In this document: one piece after another, positions 10,681 through 20,445 of the stretch
How the letters are laid out: each line of letters starts with the position of its first letter
How positions within the stretch are numbered: position 1 is the first letter of the stretch
DNA from: Hamiltosporidium tvaerminnensis
Lineage: Eukaryota; Microsporidia; Dubosqiidae
Length of the DNA stretch: 64,000 nt
Direction of reading: 5' to 3'
Assembly (NCBI GenBank): GCA_022605425.2
Contig: CM061254.1
Location: forward strand, 620,001 to 684,000
Program-made: the position numbers and the translations under genes
Notes under the pieces: generated by a model
Seen by the model: the letters and a program-made list of their open reading frames with translations, nothing else
Databases searched by the model: none
Told to the model about the DNA's origin: nothing

Positions 10681-13499
10681 TATCTTCACTAATCTGAAAT
10701 AAAGTTTGAATATTTGCTTAGACATTAAATGTCATATTGGCTAATTCATTAAGTAAATACAGAAGGTTCAAGATAATCAACAAAGCTAGTTTGAAACTAT
10801 ATAGAACTTTATTTACTGTTTATTTTTTACCGCAAAATGTTTTTCGCACGAAGGCCTTCAAGAGCACAACCTATAAATAATACATTCTTACAAACCTTAG
10901 TCTTTATAATATTCTTAGCTTTATATTATTATTATTTTGTTTGGTATTAATTATCAAATAATTTTGCAATGTTGTTCAAATTTATGATAGGATATAGTTC
11001 AAAAACTTAAAAAAACGGTTCGATATTAAATGGAATTACAATTTTTGTAATTTTTTACAAAAAAACAATAGTTTAAAAATTGGTTTGAATTCTTTAGTAA
11101 AACTAAATGTGTTAAGATTATCGCTTTTTGCTTTTGCATGTTTAAAATTTATAACAGATATTCTGAATGCATGCTGCTTTTTCGACTTACAGGTGAATAT
11201 GATTTTTAAAATCACCAATATTAGTTATAGACTTAAATTCGGATTATTTGATTGTTGAAAGAGCCACTTAGTGATCTCGTATTGGATATTCTATAATCTA
11301 GACCATAATAAAATTTACAATACGAATCATCTTTTCTAAGAATATTTTCTTAATATATTAAAATATCGTGTAAAAAATGTATTTTTATTTACACCTAATT
11401 AAGATACTATTATTTTCGGCGGCCTTTGATTTAAAGCCAAATTGGAGGATTAAAGATTAATACAAATATAAAAATCCAAGACTCTTAAAATTAAAATATT
11501 ATGTATTTTTCATATTTAAAAGTTTCATGACCGAGTTTCGTATTGCTTACTCCAAACTCGGTTTCCTCAACATCAAATAAAATTCCGATTTAAGGTAAAC
11601 ATATAACACATGGAAATCAAATACTTAAATGAGCAAATTAAATTTCTTTGGAATTTAAACATCCATGGAATATAAAAATTTTAATTAGAAATTTTAATCA
11701 TTAATATATATTCCAGAGCTTTGTACCTTTTATTCGGATCTCTAAAATTTTAATCTACGTTGTATTTTTGTCAAAAATTTATTATAACAATAACAATTAT
11801 TCTGTAAAATGTATTCTAGAAATGATATTACAAAATTAAATCTTAATTTTGGTATTTATTTTCGTCAATATGAAGCCAAGATTATATTCTTCGATCTTTT
11901 ATGCTTATAATTTCATTCTAAATTATATTTGCGGTTACTAGATTATTTCATGTATCGTATAAAATGATAAAATAAAACCATTTAACACAATTATAGAGCT
12001 TACATTCATACCCTTTGCTATTATATTACCTAGTCTTCTATTTATTACCTTCAAATCCCTTTATCAGAAGTTCTTTTTATGTTTATACGAAAAAAAATTA
12101 CAAATATTCTATTTAGTATCATAACCGAGCAAACGGCTTGGATATAAAGAGATACGATAATTATCTATATCTGTTAACTTATTGAAAAATTTCATTTTGT
12201 GACAAATCTTCTATTAAAAATTTAACTTATAAACACGATGGAAGTTTTCGGGCTTCATAACGATGAATCCAAAAAAAATCATCCGATTTTTCCAAGCATT
12301 CTCTCATCTTATTCAATCCTCGTTTAATTTAAAATATAGGATTTAACGTATTTTGAGACCAAAAGAAGCTTTTTTAGAACAACTAAAATATGGCAATTTA
12401 TTTTTAAAAATTCCATTACAACAATTTTTCATTCCATTCTATGTTACAACGGTAAATATATCTACAAAAGAAGTGTGAAATTCATTTGTAATACATAGTC
12501 ACAATCTTTGACATATAAATTTGTTTATCTGGCTGCTTGTGTTTGCAGAGGTAATATACTATGGCGTTAGATTAGTTTAGGACAACGATCAACATAATAT
12601 ACGACTTTTTTTAACCTTAAAATATCTCTAGCATATTCTTCTATGGTTTATTAGCTTTTTTGTTATTTTTTTAATTTGGAAAGTCAGATTTTTCTTAACC
12701 TGCAATTATATTCTACAATCGGAAATACAGTATACTTTTTCAGAATAAATTAGATGCGGTAAAATGGAATGGAAAGTAATAACAATAAAGTGTATTTTTT
12801 AATGCTTAAAGAATTAAAAGATTCAATCTTATTTGAGGAGAACTAAGAAAATAGATTATATTTTTTTATTTCATACAATATGAATTTCTATTCGGCTATG
12901 ATTTTCTATAGCTCATGTAGCATATATGATTTAAATATAAAATTGATAAACTATCTTAAATACTTGTTCAATAATTTTAAAAAAAATGTTAAAATGCGAA
13001 TCAGATCTAATGTATACATATTGCACAGATATTGATCGTATTTACTTACAAAAATATGCTTAATTTCTTGATATAGAAGATTCTGCAAAATATGAATTTT
13101 CAACATTCAAAAACTGACAAATAGTTGCAAAAACCAATTCAAATTCCTAAGATATTTTGCTATGTCTAATCCGAAAGATTTAAAAAGCAAGGAAAAAAAA
13201 TATAAAAGATGAAATTTCAATTTATTTGTCTATTTTATTAGAAAATTCTTAGAAATTTTCAAACTTAATTTCGTACTAAATATTAGGATCAGCGATTTAC
13301 TTCTTTCTAAAAAAAAGTTGAAAATCTACTATCTTATGGAATCTTAAAACTTTAAATTTATATAAAAATATATTTAGGTGATAATATGAATACAAATCTA
13401 TATTTTAAATATAATGATAAAGAACAAATATTTACTTAACTCATTTTTTAGACTTTTAATATTTACTTATTTTTATGATTATTATATATTTTAGAATTA
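10681..13499. other. Gene-free AT-rich region
   Basis: Only short chance ORFs are present. No convincing gene, RNA or tandem repeat was seen. Part of the start may continue the Ty3-like relic but could not be aligned. Confidence 0.45.
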
Positions 13500-15300
13500 A
13501 AAATAGAATGAAGCTCTGAATATTGCTCTTGAGATTTTAGAGCTCGGCTTATTCGCGGATTTTTTAGCAGAATGCGCTGTGTTATGTTACCGTTAGTTGT
13601 AGTGCATCACTTCGGTTTCTTCATACAGGTTTCTGTTTTGCCTCAAAAATTACGAATAAATTTTAGCTTTTTATTCGTTTCAGATTTCGGAGTTTTCATC
13701 TTAGTCCTATGATGAATAAATATTAAACTGCTTCTTCAAAGCCTTCGAATGATAAATCTAAGTTTAGAAGATGACGTTAGCCAGTCAAAAAGGAAAATCA
13801 TCTTATATTCTAAAAAAAAATTGCCTGAAATTGTGGAATTATACTTCATGTCAGGTTGATCGAATCTTATGCTAGTCTATGGGTGAAGAAAATTCTAAAT
13901 ATCAACGTCATTAATCTTTTTAACAACGAATAAAGGTGTATCAAGAATAATCGAAAGAGTTTATAATAGGAAGAAACTTTACTCATCCGTTTTTATGTAC
14001 TCAATCTCCAAAAAAAAATCTGTCGGATAACAAAAATTTGATAGAAACTCAAGCCGCCTGTTCTGATATTTATCGCAGATAACTTTTATGGAAAATTTTC
14101 ACAATGTTCACTGAAATCACAATGACGATTTTTAATGAAGTCATCAAATAAATTTAGACTGGATAGTGGCGTTCTTAGAATTAAAGTGTCGATCTAACCC
14201 AATAACTGAAAAATAAATTGCAACAAAACGTTAAAAGCACAAATAGAAGGTTGGTTTTATCCCGAGAATATCAATCATTGTTAATAAATTAGACTTTTGT
14301 AAATAAATAATGTCAAAAACATTTATTTCAAAAAGACTAAGGAAAGTATGTAACACAAATTTGTATAAAACTCGCTAAAAAATTTATATTAAAGGATTCC
14401 AATGGTTTTGTTCACATGCCAAGTCTATTTAGACAGTATAAATGCTGGAGCCTTAAGCTAAAAAAAATCATTACCGTTAAAATTGCACATGATGTACAAC
14501 AGAATAAGGCTAATCGAAAACATGTTGATACAAAATAATCACACGAGTGCTTTATCTCCCAAGTAAATTTTTCACTAAGATACGATACTTAAAATTGAGT
14601 AGTTCTCTTATAAGATGGTTTTATGATTACGGGCAAATCGTTTCTTATGAGGATGCTGTGAATGTGGCTTTTCTCTAATTACTACCTCATATTTGATTTC
14701 ACTTATCGATTCAATATAATCTGTGGGCATTTATAACTGAATATGCGAAAAAGAATTAGCATCTCGCCGAAGTATCGACCTATATGGAAACATATTTCAC
14801 AAGTATACTTATGTATGTTATTCATCTCCCAATTGTTGAAAAAAATCTCGATGGCCTAAAATTACACTATGTAAAGACAAAAGAGATCAACCAGGAGAAG
14901 TTCTGGCCGGAGATTATACAAATTCAAAGAACCTAATTTAGAAGAAGCCAGAAACCCATCGGTAATTAACAGAGTATAAATAGCTCTATATGCTTATGAT
15001 AATACCTTCGTTATATTAACCTAGATACTATTTCGAGGGTTTCTTTTTGATTTTTTAAATGATGCGAATTCTATAACTAGCTAACTCTGAAAAGAAAGAG
15101 AAACTATACCAGCCAGGGAGACTACTGAATAGAGATAGGAACGTTTGCCTCGAAAAATGTATCTTCCTTATATTATAAAGAAAACTAAAGAAACCCAAAA
15201 CAGATGAAGTATGGGTAATCCAGAACTGAATTAGAAATTCTTGCTCTGTTATTCATTCGAGCAGTATTTAGACCATGCTTGAATGCCTAATTTAATACAA
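13500..15300. mobile_element. Decayed transposon-derived region, class unresolved
   Basis: The GC content is higher than the flanks and long stretches read like broken coding DNA. On the minus strand about 13560-13640 resembles the late part of the REL-type element: it shares the 12-mer AATGCGCTGTGT with the relic end at about 55010. On the plus strand about 14880-14930 can be read as KRDQPGEVLAGDYT, reminiscent of the linker between the zinc finger and core of integrases. The 13-mer TGCTGTGAATGTG at 14654-14666 recurs at 956-968. More than one element may be superimposed; none of these matches is strong alone. Confidence 0.35.
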
Positions 15301-16020
15301 AGAAAATAACTAAAACTACTTATAAACGTTTCTGTCGAGCAAATCAGAACCTTCTTTAGGAATTTATTTGTTCAAACCAAAAATACTCCTTCTAAATACT
15401 CTATACCTCTCTTAACCAATCTCACAAGGTTTTGTATTTCTAGAATAATCTATATTAATATGTAAATATCTAATAATTAATTCTCATAAATAAGATTAAA
15501 AAAAATTTTACATCTAAACTGTTTATTTTCTTACATTACGCGCTTTAAGTAAGCAATGCAATGAGTTATGTAGTTAAAGAATTCTCTGTCACGTATAAAA
15601 AGCTTCTATAAAAATTAAAAAGGTTTTAATTAATTTTAAAAAATACTATAAATTATTCATTTATAAGTAATAAATATATATTTTCAAATTATCTTATCTC
15701 TGTTAAGTGATAGTTCAATTTACCGCAAATATTAGAGTTTAGCTTAAAAACACATAATAGGCTATATTATATTAAACCGACATTTGAAAAATACACAGAG
15801 TTATAACAGAACTTTAAACCTCTAAATAAAAAACTTAAATTTCTACAAAGTATAATTATTAAGTTCCCTGCTCTAAGCTATTTAAAACACACATATAATT
15901 TTATTTAAGAAATTCTTTCATTTAATATATAACTCTCTTATACACTCTAAGTTGATATATTACTCACTTGTTCCTATCAATACTACATTGTTCTCTCATT
16001 TAATAAATATCCCCTCTTAG
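15301..16020. other. Intergenic AT-rich region
   Basis: No gene or relic was recognised. It leads into the CCC-rich tandem array upstream of the small coiled-coil gene. Confidence 0.45.
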
Positions 16021-16029
16021 ATCTATCTA

Positions 16030-16190
16030 TCAGATATCTATCCCTCATATCTATCCCTCATATATCTATCCCTCATATATCCATCCCTCAGATATTATCC
16101 CTCATATATCTATCCCTCATATATCTATCCCTCATATATCTATCCCTCAAATATCTATCCCTCTAATATCTATCCCTCTTAGATATATCA
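16030..16190. repeat. TATCCCTC tandem array upstream of small gene
   Basis: Ten copies of TATCCCTC or ATCCCTC, spaced mostly 14-16 bases, within units of the form ATATCTATCCCTCAT. The array ends about 60 bases before an ATG that is itself preceded by TTATCCC. The array therefore multiplies the same TATCCC hexamer found at the start codon. It may be a promoter-linked microsatellite; a regulatory role is inferred only from position. Confidence 0.85.
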
Positions 16191-16242
16191 ATCTAATATA
16201 TTTACTATAAGAATTACATTTAAAATAAAATACATTACTTAT

Positions 16243-16245
16243 CCC
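16243..16245 (+). promoter_or_regulatory. CCC motif directly before ATG
   Basis: CCC immediately precedes the ATG of the 59-residue ORF. CCC- or GGG-like motifs close upstream of starts are a known microsporidian promoter feature associated with very short 5' leaders. Confidence 0.45.
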
Positions 16246-16425
16246 ATGGATGCTTTAGAAGGTGAGAAACTATGTAAGAAATTAGAAGAAGTAAATAAAA
16301 ATATAATTTCAGAATTAGATATAAGAAACAATAAACTTAAAAAAGCTATTAATTGTAATACACAACTAGAAAAGAAACTTAAAATGTATGAAAAGTTATT
16401 TCTAGAAATTTCTAAAAAAAAGTAA
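16246..16425 (+). CDS. Small coiled-coil protein (59 aa)
   Basis: An ATG-started 59-codon frame ending in TAA, rich in Lys, Glu and Leu and highly charged. Most of its length shows heptad-like spacing of Leu, Ile and Val (LCKKLEEVNKNIISELDI, then LEKKLKMYEKLFLEI), so it should form one long helix or coiled coil. I do not recognise the family; tiny coiled-coil proteins of this size occur among DASH/kinetochore subunits and other complexes, but no signature allows assignment. Support for it being real: CCC abuts the ATG, codon use looks coding, and it sits in the compact block with the kinase on the same strand. It is short enough to be missed by ordinary length cut-offs. Confidence 0.6.
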   Translation: MDALEGEKLCKKLEEVNKNIISELDIRNNKLKKAINCNTQLEKKLKMYEKLFLEISKKK

Positions 16426-16550
16426 AATTTTTAAATTTTAGTTTTGTATTTATTACTATTTTCGAGTTAAATAGTTTTATATTCTTTAGTCTTGTTGTTT
16501 AAATATATTTTAGTTATTTTGATATATAATATTATGGGATTTACTACGTA

Positions 16551-16920
16551 TTAACACCCCTTTAGTCATACTCCTATAGTTAACACCCCTTTATACATAC
16601 CTATTAGTATTAACACCCCTTTATGCATACCTATCTACTTAAAACCCCGTTATATATCTTTATTAGTATTAACACCCCTTTATACATACCTATATACTTA
16701 ACACCCTTTTATATATCAGTAATAGTATTAACACCCTTTATACATATCTATGAGTATTAACACCCCTTTATACATACCTATCTACTTAAAACCCCTTTAT
16801 ACATATATATTAGTATTAACACCCCTTTAATCATCACTATATACCTAACACCCCATATCATACACTCTATATACTTAACACCCCCTACTACCCTATCATA
16901 TTATAACACCCCTTTTAAAA
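16551..16920. repeat. 30-bp tandem repeat with TTAACACCCCTTTA core
   Basis: About 13 units of roughly 30 bases, each beginning with a version of TTAACACCCCTTTA and continuing with a CATACCTAT-like tail. Two tail types (ending ATTAGTA and ATCTACT) tend to alternate, giving a partial 60-bp higher-order period. The array fills the space between the small coiled-coil gene and the kinase and ends about 65 bases before the kinase ATG. The same core and period occur inside the kinase coding sequence. Confidence 0.9.
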
Positions 16921-16986
16921 TCTAATCTTAAATAAACAAATCACTAATTTTTAAAATAAAAAAATAATCAAAACAAACAAAAAAAT

Positions 16987-19900
16987 ATGCTTAAAAATGA
17001 AAATACAACAGATAAGACTTTATGTTCTGAAGAAATTGAAAGTGCGAAATTACTTGGTTTTAAAATTGTTAAAATACTTGGAACAGGTACTTACGGTAAG
17101 GTAGCTTTGTGTATTAAAAATAGTGAAATTAACACATGTTATTATAAAGATAGTGATTATCATTACACAGTAGGTAATAAGACTGATAGTGTTAATGATT
17201 TATATTCTAATAATGGATTTTTAAGCAAAAGCATACCCTTTAATACAAGTACTGTTAATAACACCCCTAATACAAGTACTGTTAATAGCGCCCCTTTAAA
17301 TAACAGTTATCATAATAACACCCTGTTAAATACTAAGATTACAAATAACACCCATTTAAATACAAGCACTCTTAATAACACCCATTTAAATACAAGCACT
17401 CTTAATAACACCCTGTTAAATAACAGTCATGATAATAACACCCTGTTAAATAACAGTCATGATAATAACACCCTGTTAAATACAAACTATACAAATAACA
17501 CCCTGTTATACAACAATACTAACACTACACTTTACTATGCACTTAAGTTTATAAGAAAAGATACAAAGGATTTAAAAGTACATTTTGACAGAATAAAATC
17601 AGAAGTACAGCTACACTCACTTCTTAACCATTCAAACATAGTAAAACTATACTATTCAGTACAGACTAAACACCATATAGTACTTGTTATGGAATATGTT
17701 AAAGGAAAAGAATTATTCTATCATATACAACAGAATACTAAACTGTCTGAGGAACAGTCTCGGTATATATTTAATCAGATACTTGATGCTTTAGAATATT
17801 TACATGCTCATAATATAATTCATAGGGATATTAAACCAGAAAATATTATTATAGGGTACGGTAACAGTAGTAAGGGTGTTATTAATAGTAGGGGGGTGTT
17901 ATATAATGATAAAGGGGTATTAGAGACATTTAGTAACAAAGGGGTGTTATACCATAATAGTAATGATAATACCCTATTAGATACTAGTACTGCTAATAGC
18001 ACCCTTTTAAATAGTAGTAATGTTAACACCCTATTAGATACTAGTACTGCTAATAACACCCTATTAGATACTAGTAATGATAATACCCTATTAGAACCAG
18101 ACATTGAGGACAATACCTCTTTAAGTAACAGTAGCTATAATAACACCCTTTTAACTATAAGTACCAACTATAGTACCTATAGTAACACCCCTTTAACTAC
18201 CACTAGTACTACTTCTTATATTAGCACCCCGTTAACCAATAATACTATTAATAACACCCCTTTGACTACTACAACCACACCCTCTATTAATAACACCCCT
18301 TTAACTAACACTACTACACCCTCTATTAATAACACCCCTTTAACTAACACTACTACACCCTCTATTAATAACACCCCTTTAACTGACACTACTACCACCT
18401 CTATTACTAACACCCCCTTACCTACTCTTTCAGTCAAAATAATAGACATGGGATTTGCTACTCTTTATGATCCGAAAACCACAATAAAGAACTACTGTGG
18501 TTCTCCTTATTATTCACCACCTGAGATGATAAACGGTAGTAGATATATAGGACCAGAGATAGATATATGGAGTATGGGTGTTCTATTATATAACATGGTA
18601 GAAGGTAAATTACCATTCGATGCTAAGAGTTTAAATACGTTATACAGTAAAATTAACAGGGGTTCTTTTAAATTAAGCAATAATATTTCTTCTTCACTTA
18701 AAGACCTGTTAAAATGTATGTTATGTGTAGATATTAGTAAACGTATTACATTAAAGGGGGTTAAGGCACATGTATGGACTAAAGGGGTATGTGTTAATTA
18801 TTGTTTTGAAAGGATATCATATGTAGACCCTTTAATCTTTAGTAAGGTTGTTGAGTACTTTAGTGTTTGTGGGAGGTTCTTATATAGGAAGGGACGTGTT
18901 AATAATAGGGATAGGGTTGTTGAGAGGATAAAGGGTGTTAGTTATAGAGGTATAGATGGGGGTGTTAATGATAGGGATAGAGTGATTGAAAGAATAAAGG
19001 GTGTTAGTTATAAAGGTATAGATGGGGGTGTTAATCATAATGGAGAGGGTATGGAGGGTAATTATGAGGGTGTTAATAACAAAGATAGTAATTATAAGGG
19101 TGTTAATAATAGTACTATCCTAGAGGGTGTTAATTATGACTGTTGTATGTGTTATACTGGTACCTGTTGGGATAACACCCTTTATGATTTGAATAAGCCT
19201 ATTCAATTATCTAATGGTACAGTAAACACGTTGTTTAACAAATTATATCGAAATAATTCAACAGAAACAAAAATATATACTTTATTACAAAATAAAATGA
19301 TAAGTGGAGTATCTTTACGTGAAGTAGGAATTATAAGAAATGTATGTTTTGATAGTAAAATGTGTTGTCCTATTCTGTATTCGGAGAGAGGATGTATGAA
19401 GCAGAATTCAATTAATTTTTATGCGGAAAAAAAATGTTTTATAGGTGAATGCATAAACAATTTGATATGTAATAAGGGTGTTAATGACAGTACTGTAAAT
19501 AACGGGTATAAATATATTGATATGAATAATAGTATAATATATGATGGAGGTGTTATTTATAATAATGGTAAAGGAAAAGAACATATAAATGAAATTTTAA
19601 TGGATAAGAAGAAAAACAAACCGATGTGTTCGTTAGGTTGGGTATTTGATAAGATTAAAGGATTTTTTAAAAGAAAAAATGTAAAAAAGCAAATTCATCA
19701 TAAAACTACACTGACGTGTACGAATATAAAAGAAATAATATATGATTTGGTTAAAAGTTATGAATATAAGGTATCGCGAGATAATAAAGTATTGAGTTTG
19801 TTAATTCATGAACCTGAATGTGTGTTGATTGATATTATTGTAAATGGAGATTTTAGAATTTTTAAGGTTGAGATTTTGTATGTGAATGGGTGCAGAGATA

Positions 19901-19995
19901 CTTTTGATTATTTTTGTTTTCGATTAATGAAAGAAATACGGGATATGGAAGATGGCAGAATTGTTGGTGAAAAGTATAGAAGTGCGACTTTTTAA
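16987..19995 (+). CDS. Ser/Thr protein kinase, KIN1/MARK-like, with giant repeat insertions (1002 aa)
   Basis: A CAMK-group protein kinase. Visible landmarks: Gly loop GTGTYGKV (32-39), ATP-anchoring K187 in YYALKFIRK, helix C Glu at about E206, catalytic loop HRDIKPEN (279-286, catalytic D281), metal-binding DMG in place of DFG (487-489), PPE (511-513) and an invariant-type Arg at R586. The domain spans about 24-598 rather than the usual 260 residues because two low-complexity insertions split it: about 46-178 (after strand 2) and about 293-482 (between catalytic loop and DMG), both built of NNTLL/NNTPL repeats. The activation loop reads TIKNYCGSPYYSPPE; the Thr normally phosphorylated in KIN1/MARK kinases is N502. 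Following HVWTKG, the SYVDPL segment resembles KIN1 kinases. Residues about 640-700 contain duplicated GVSYxGIDGGVN units. The last 100 residues could be a KA1-like domain. KIN1 kinases act in polarity and secretion; the assignment rests on motif resemblance. Confidence 0.85.
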   Translation: MLKNENTTDKTLCSEEIESAKLLGFKIVKILGTGTYGKVALCIKNSEINTCYYKDSDYHYTVGNKTDSVNDLYSNNGFLSKSIPFNTSTVNNTPNTSTVNSAPLNNSYHNNTLLNTKITNNTHLNTSTLNNTHLNTSTLNNTLLNNSHDNNTLLNNSHDNNTLLNTNYTNNTLLYNNTNTTLYYALKFIRKDTKDLKVHFDRIKSEVQLHSLLNHSNIVKLYYSVQTKHHIVLVMEYVKGKELFYHIQQNTKLSEEQSRYIFNQILDALEYLHAHNIIHRDIKPENIIIGYGNSSKGVINSRGVLYNDKGVLETFSNKGVLYHNSNDNTLLDTSTANSTLLNSSNVNTLLDTSTANNTLLDTSNDNTLLEPDIEDNTSLSNSSYNNTLLTISTNYSTYSNTPLTTTSTTSYISTPLTNNTINNTPLTTTTTPSINNTPLTNTTTPSINNTPLTNTTTPSINNTPLTDTTTTSITNTPLPTLSVKIIDMGFATLYDPKTTIKNYCGSPYYSPPEMINGSRYIGPEIDIWSMGVLLYNMVEGKLPFDAKSLNTLYSKINRGSFKLSNNISSSLKDLLKCMLCVDISKRITLKGVKAHVWTKGVCVNYCFERISYVDPLIFSKVVEYFSVCGRFLYRKGRVNNRDRVVERIKGVSYRGIDGGVNDRDRVIERIKGVSYKGIDGGVNHNGEGMEGNYEGVNNKDSNYKGVNNSTILEGVNYDCCMCYTGTCWDNTLYDLNKPIQLSNGTVNTLFNKLYRNNSTETKIYTLLQNKMISGVSLREVGIIRNVCFDSKMCCPILYSERGCMKQNSINFYAEKKCFIGECINNLICNKGVNDSTVNNGYKYIDMNNSIIYDGGVIYNNGKGKEHINEILMDKKKNKPMCSLGWVFDKIKGFFKRKNVKKQIHHKTTLTCTNIKEIIYDLVKSYEYKVSRDNKVLSLLIHEPECVLIDIIVNGDFRIFKVEILYVNGCRDTFDYFCFRLMKEIRDMEDGRIVGEKYRSATF
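17240..17520 (+). repeat. In-frame AACACCC repeats, kinase insertion 1
   Basis: Roughly 30-base units such as AATAACACCCTGTTAAATA encode NNTLLNNSHD- or NNTHLNTSTL-type decapeptides. They separate beta strands 2 and 3 of the kinase. Several adjacent units are identical, indicating recent expansion. The TAACACCC core is the same as in the upstream array and in the same orientation. Confidence 0.85.
17868..18420 (+). repeat. In-frame repeats in both orientations, kinase insertion 2
   Basis: The first 80 bases contain GGGGTGTTA cores (encoding KGVL/RGVL), that is, the motif inverted. From about 17960 to 18420 the motif switches to TAACACCC (encoding NTLLDTS, NNTPLTNTT). The last units repeat TNTTTPSINNTPL three times almost perfectly with a 45-base period. 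The switch makes inverted repeats that could form hairpins in DNA or mRNA. The insertion lies between catalytic loop and DMG motif. Confidence 0.85.
18890..19140 (+). repeat. In-frame GGTGTTA repeats after kinase domain
   Basis: Two near-identical copies of a 78-base unit (AATGATAGGGATAGAG core) encode RDRVxERIKGVSYxGIDGGVN and are followed by shorter EGVN/KGVN units. All carry the motif in the GGTGTTA orientation. The segment is outside the catalytic domain and likely disordered. Confidence 0.8.
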
Positions 19996-20225
19996 AATGA
20001 AATAGATTTCATTCGGTTTATTTAGTTTTTTAAAAAGCTTTGAGGTTGTTTTCAGTCACATTATAGATTAAAATTTTTAAAAAAAGTTGTATTTTGTAGT
20101 TTATTTAATTCTCGAATACTAAATTTTAATTTAATTCATAAATTAAAAACGTGAAAACCCTTCTTTATAATAAGAGGAAGTTAAAGTTTTTCAAGATAAA
20201 GATTTATTTTTGAAATACTAGAATA

Positions 20226-20445
20226 AAAACTGATGTCAAAATTCGGAATAATAGACCTGATATATTTATTTTAGATAAGGGATTGAATAAGATAACACAT
20301 ATCGATCTTAAATTATTTTATCCAATTTGCTTCAAATTGTTGAAATGAAAATAAAAGAACTACGGCATGTTAAATAATAAGCATTTGTTGTTTAAAGACA
20401 TAGAGTTAAAGTGATCTTTTATGTAAGACCGAGAAGGTTGGTACG
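20226..20445 (+). mobile_element. Relic of REL-type element endonuclease region
   Basis: Begins 230 bases after the kinase stop. AAAACTGATGTCAAAATTCG and the following AATAATAGACCTGATATATT match the part of the 24.2-kb element encoding the RPD motif of its endonuclease (27317-27370). An internal gap follows, then GTGATCTTTTATGTAAGACC matches the segment at about 27505-27530. It is short, frameshifted, and in the same direction as the kinase, possibly supplying its 3' flank. Confidence 0.75.

Noticed and set aside
17820-18449. Minus-strand ORFs opposite the kinase repeats
   Set aside because: They are shadows caused by the simple repeats, which stay open in several frames.
16551-19140. GGGGTGTTA repeats as interstitial telomere sequence
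   Set aside because: Units are about 30 bases with variable tails and occur within a coding sequence; no terminal array is seen to compare with.
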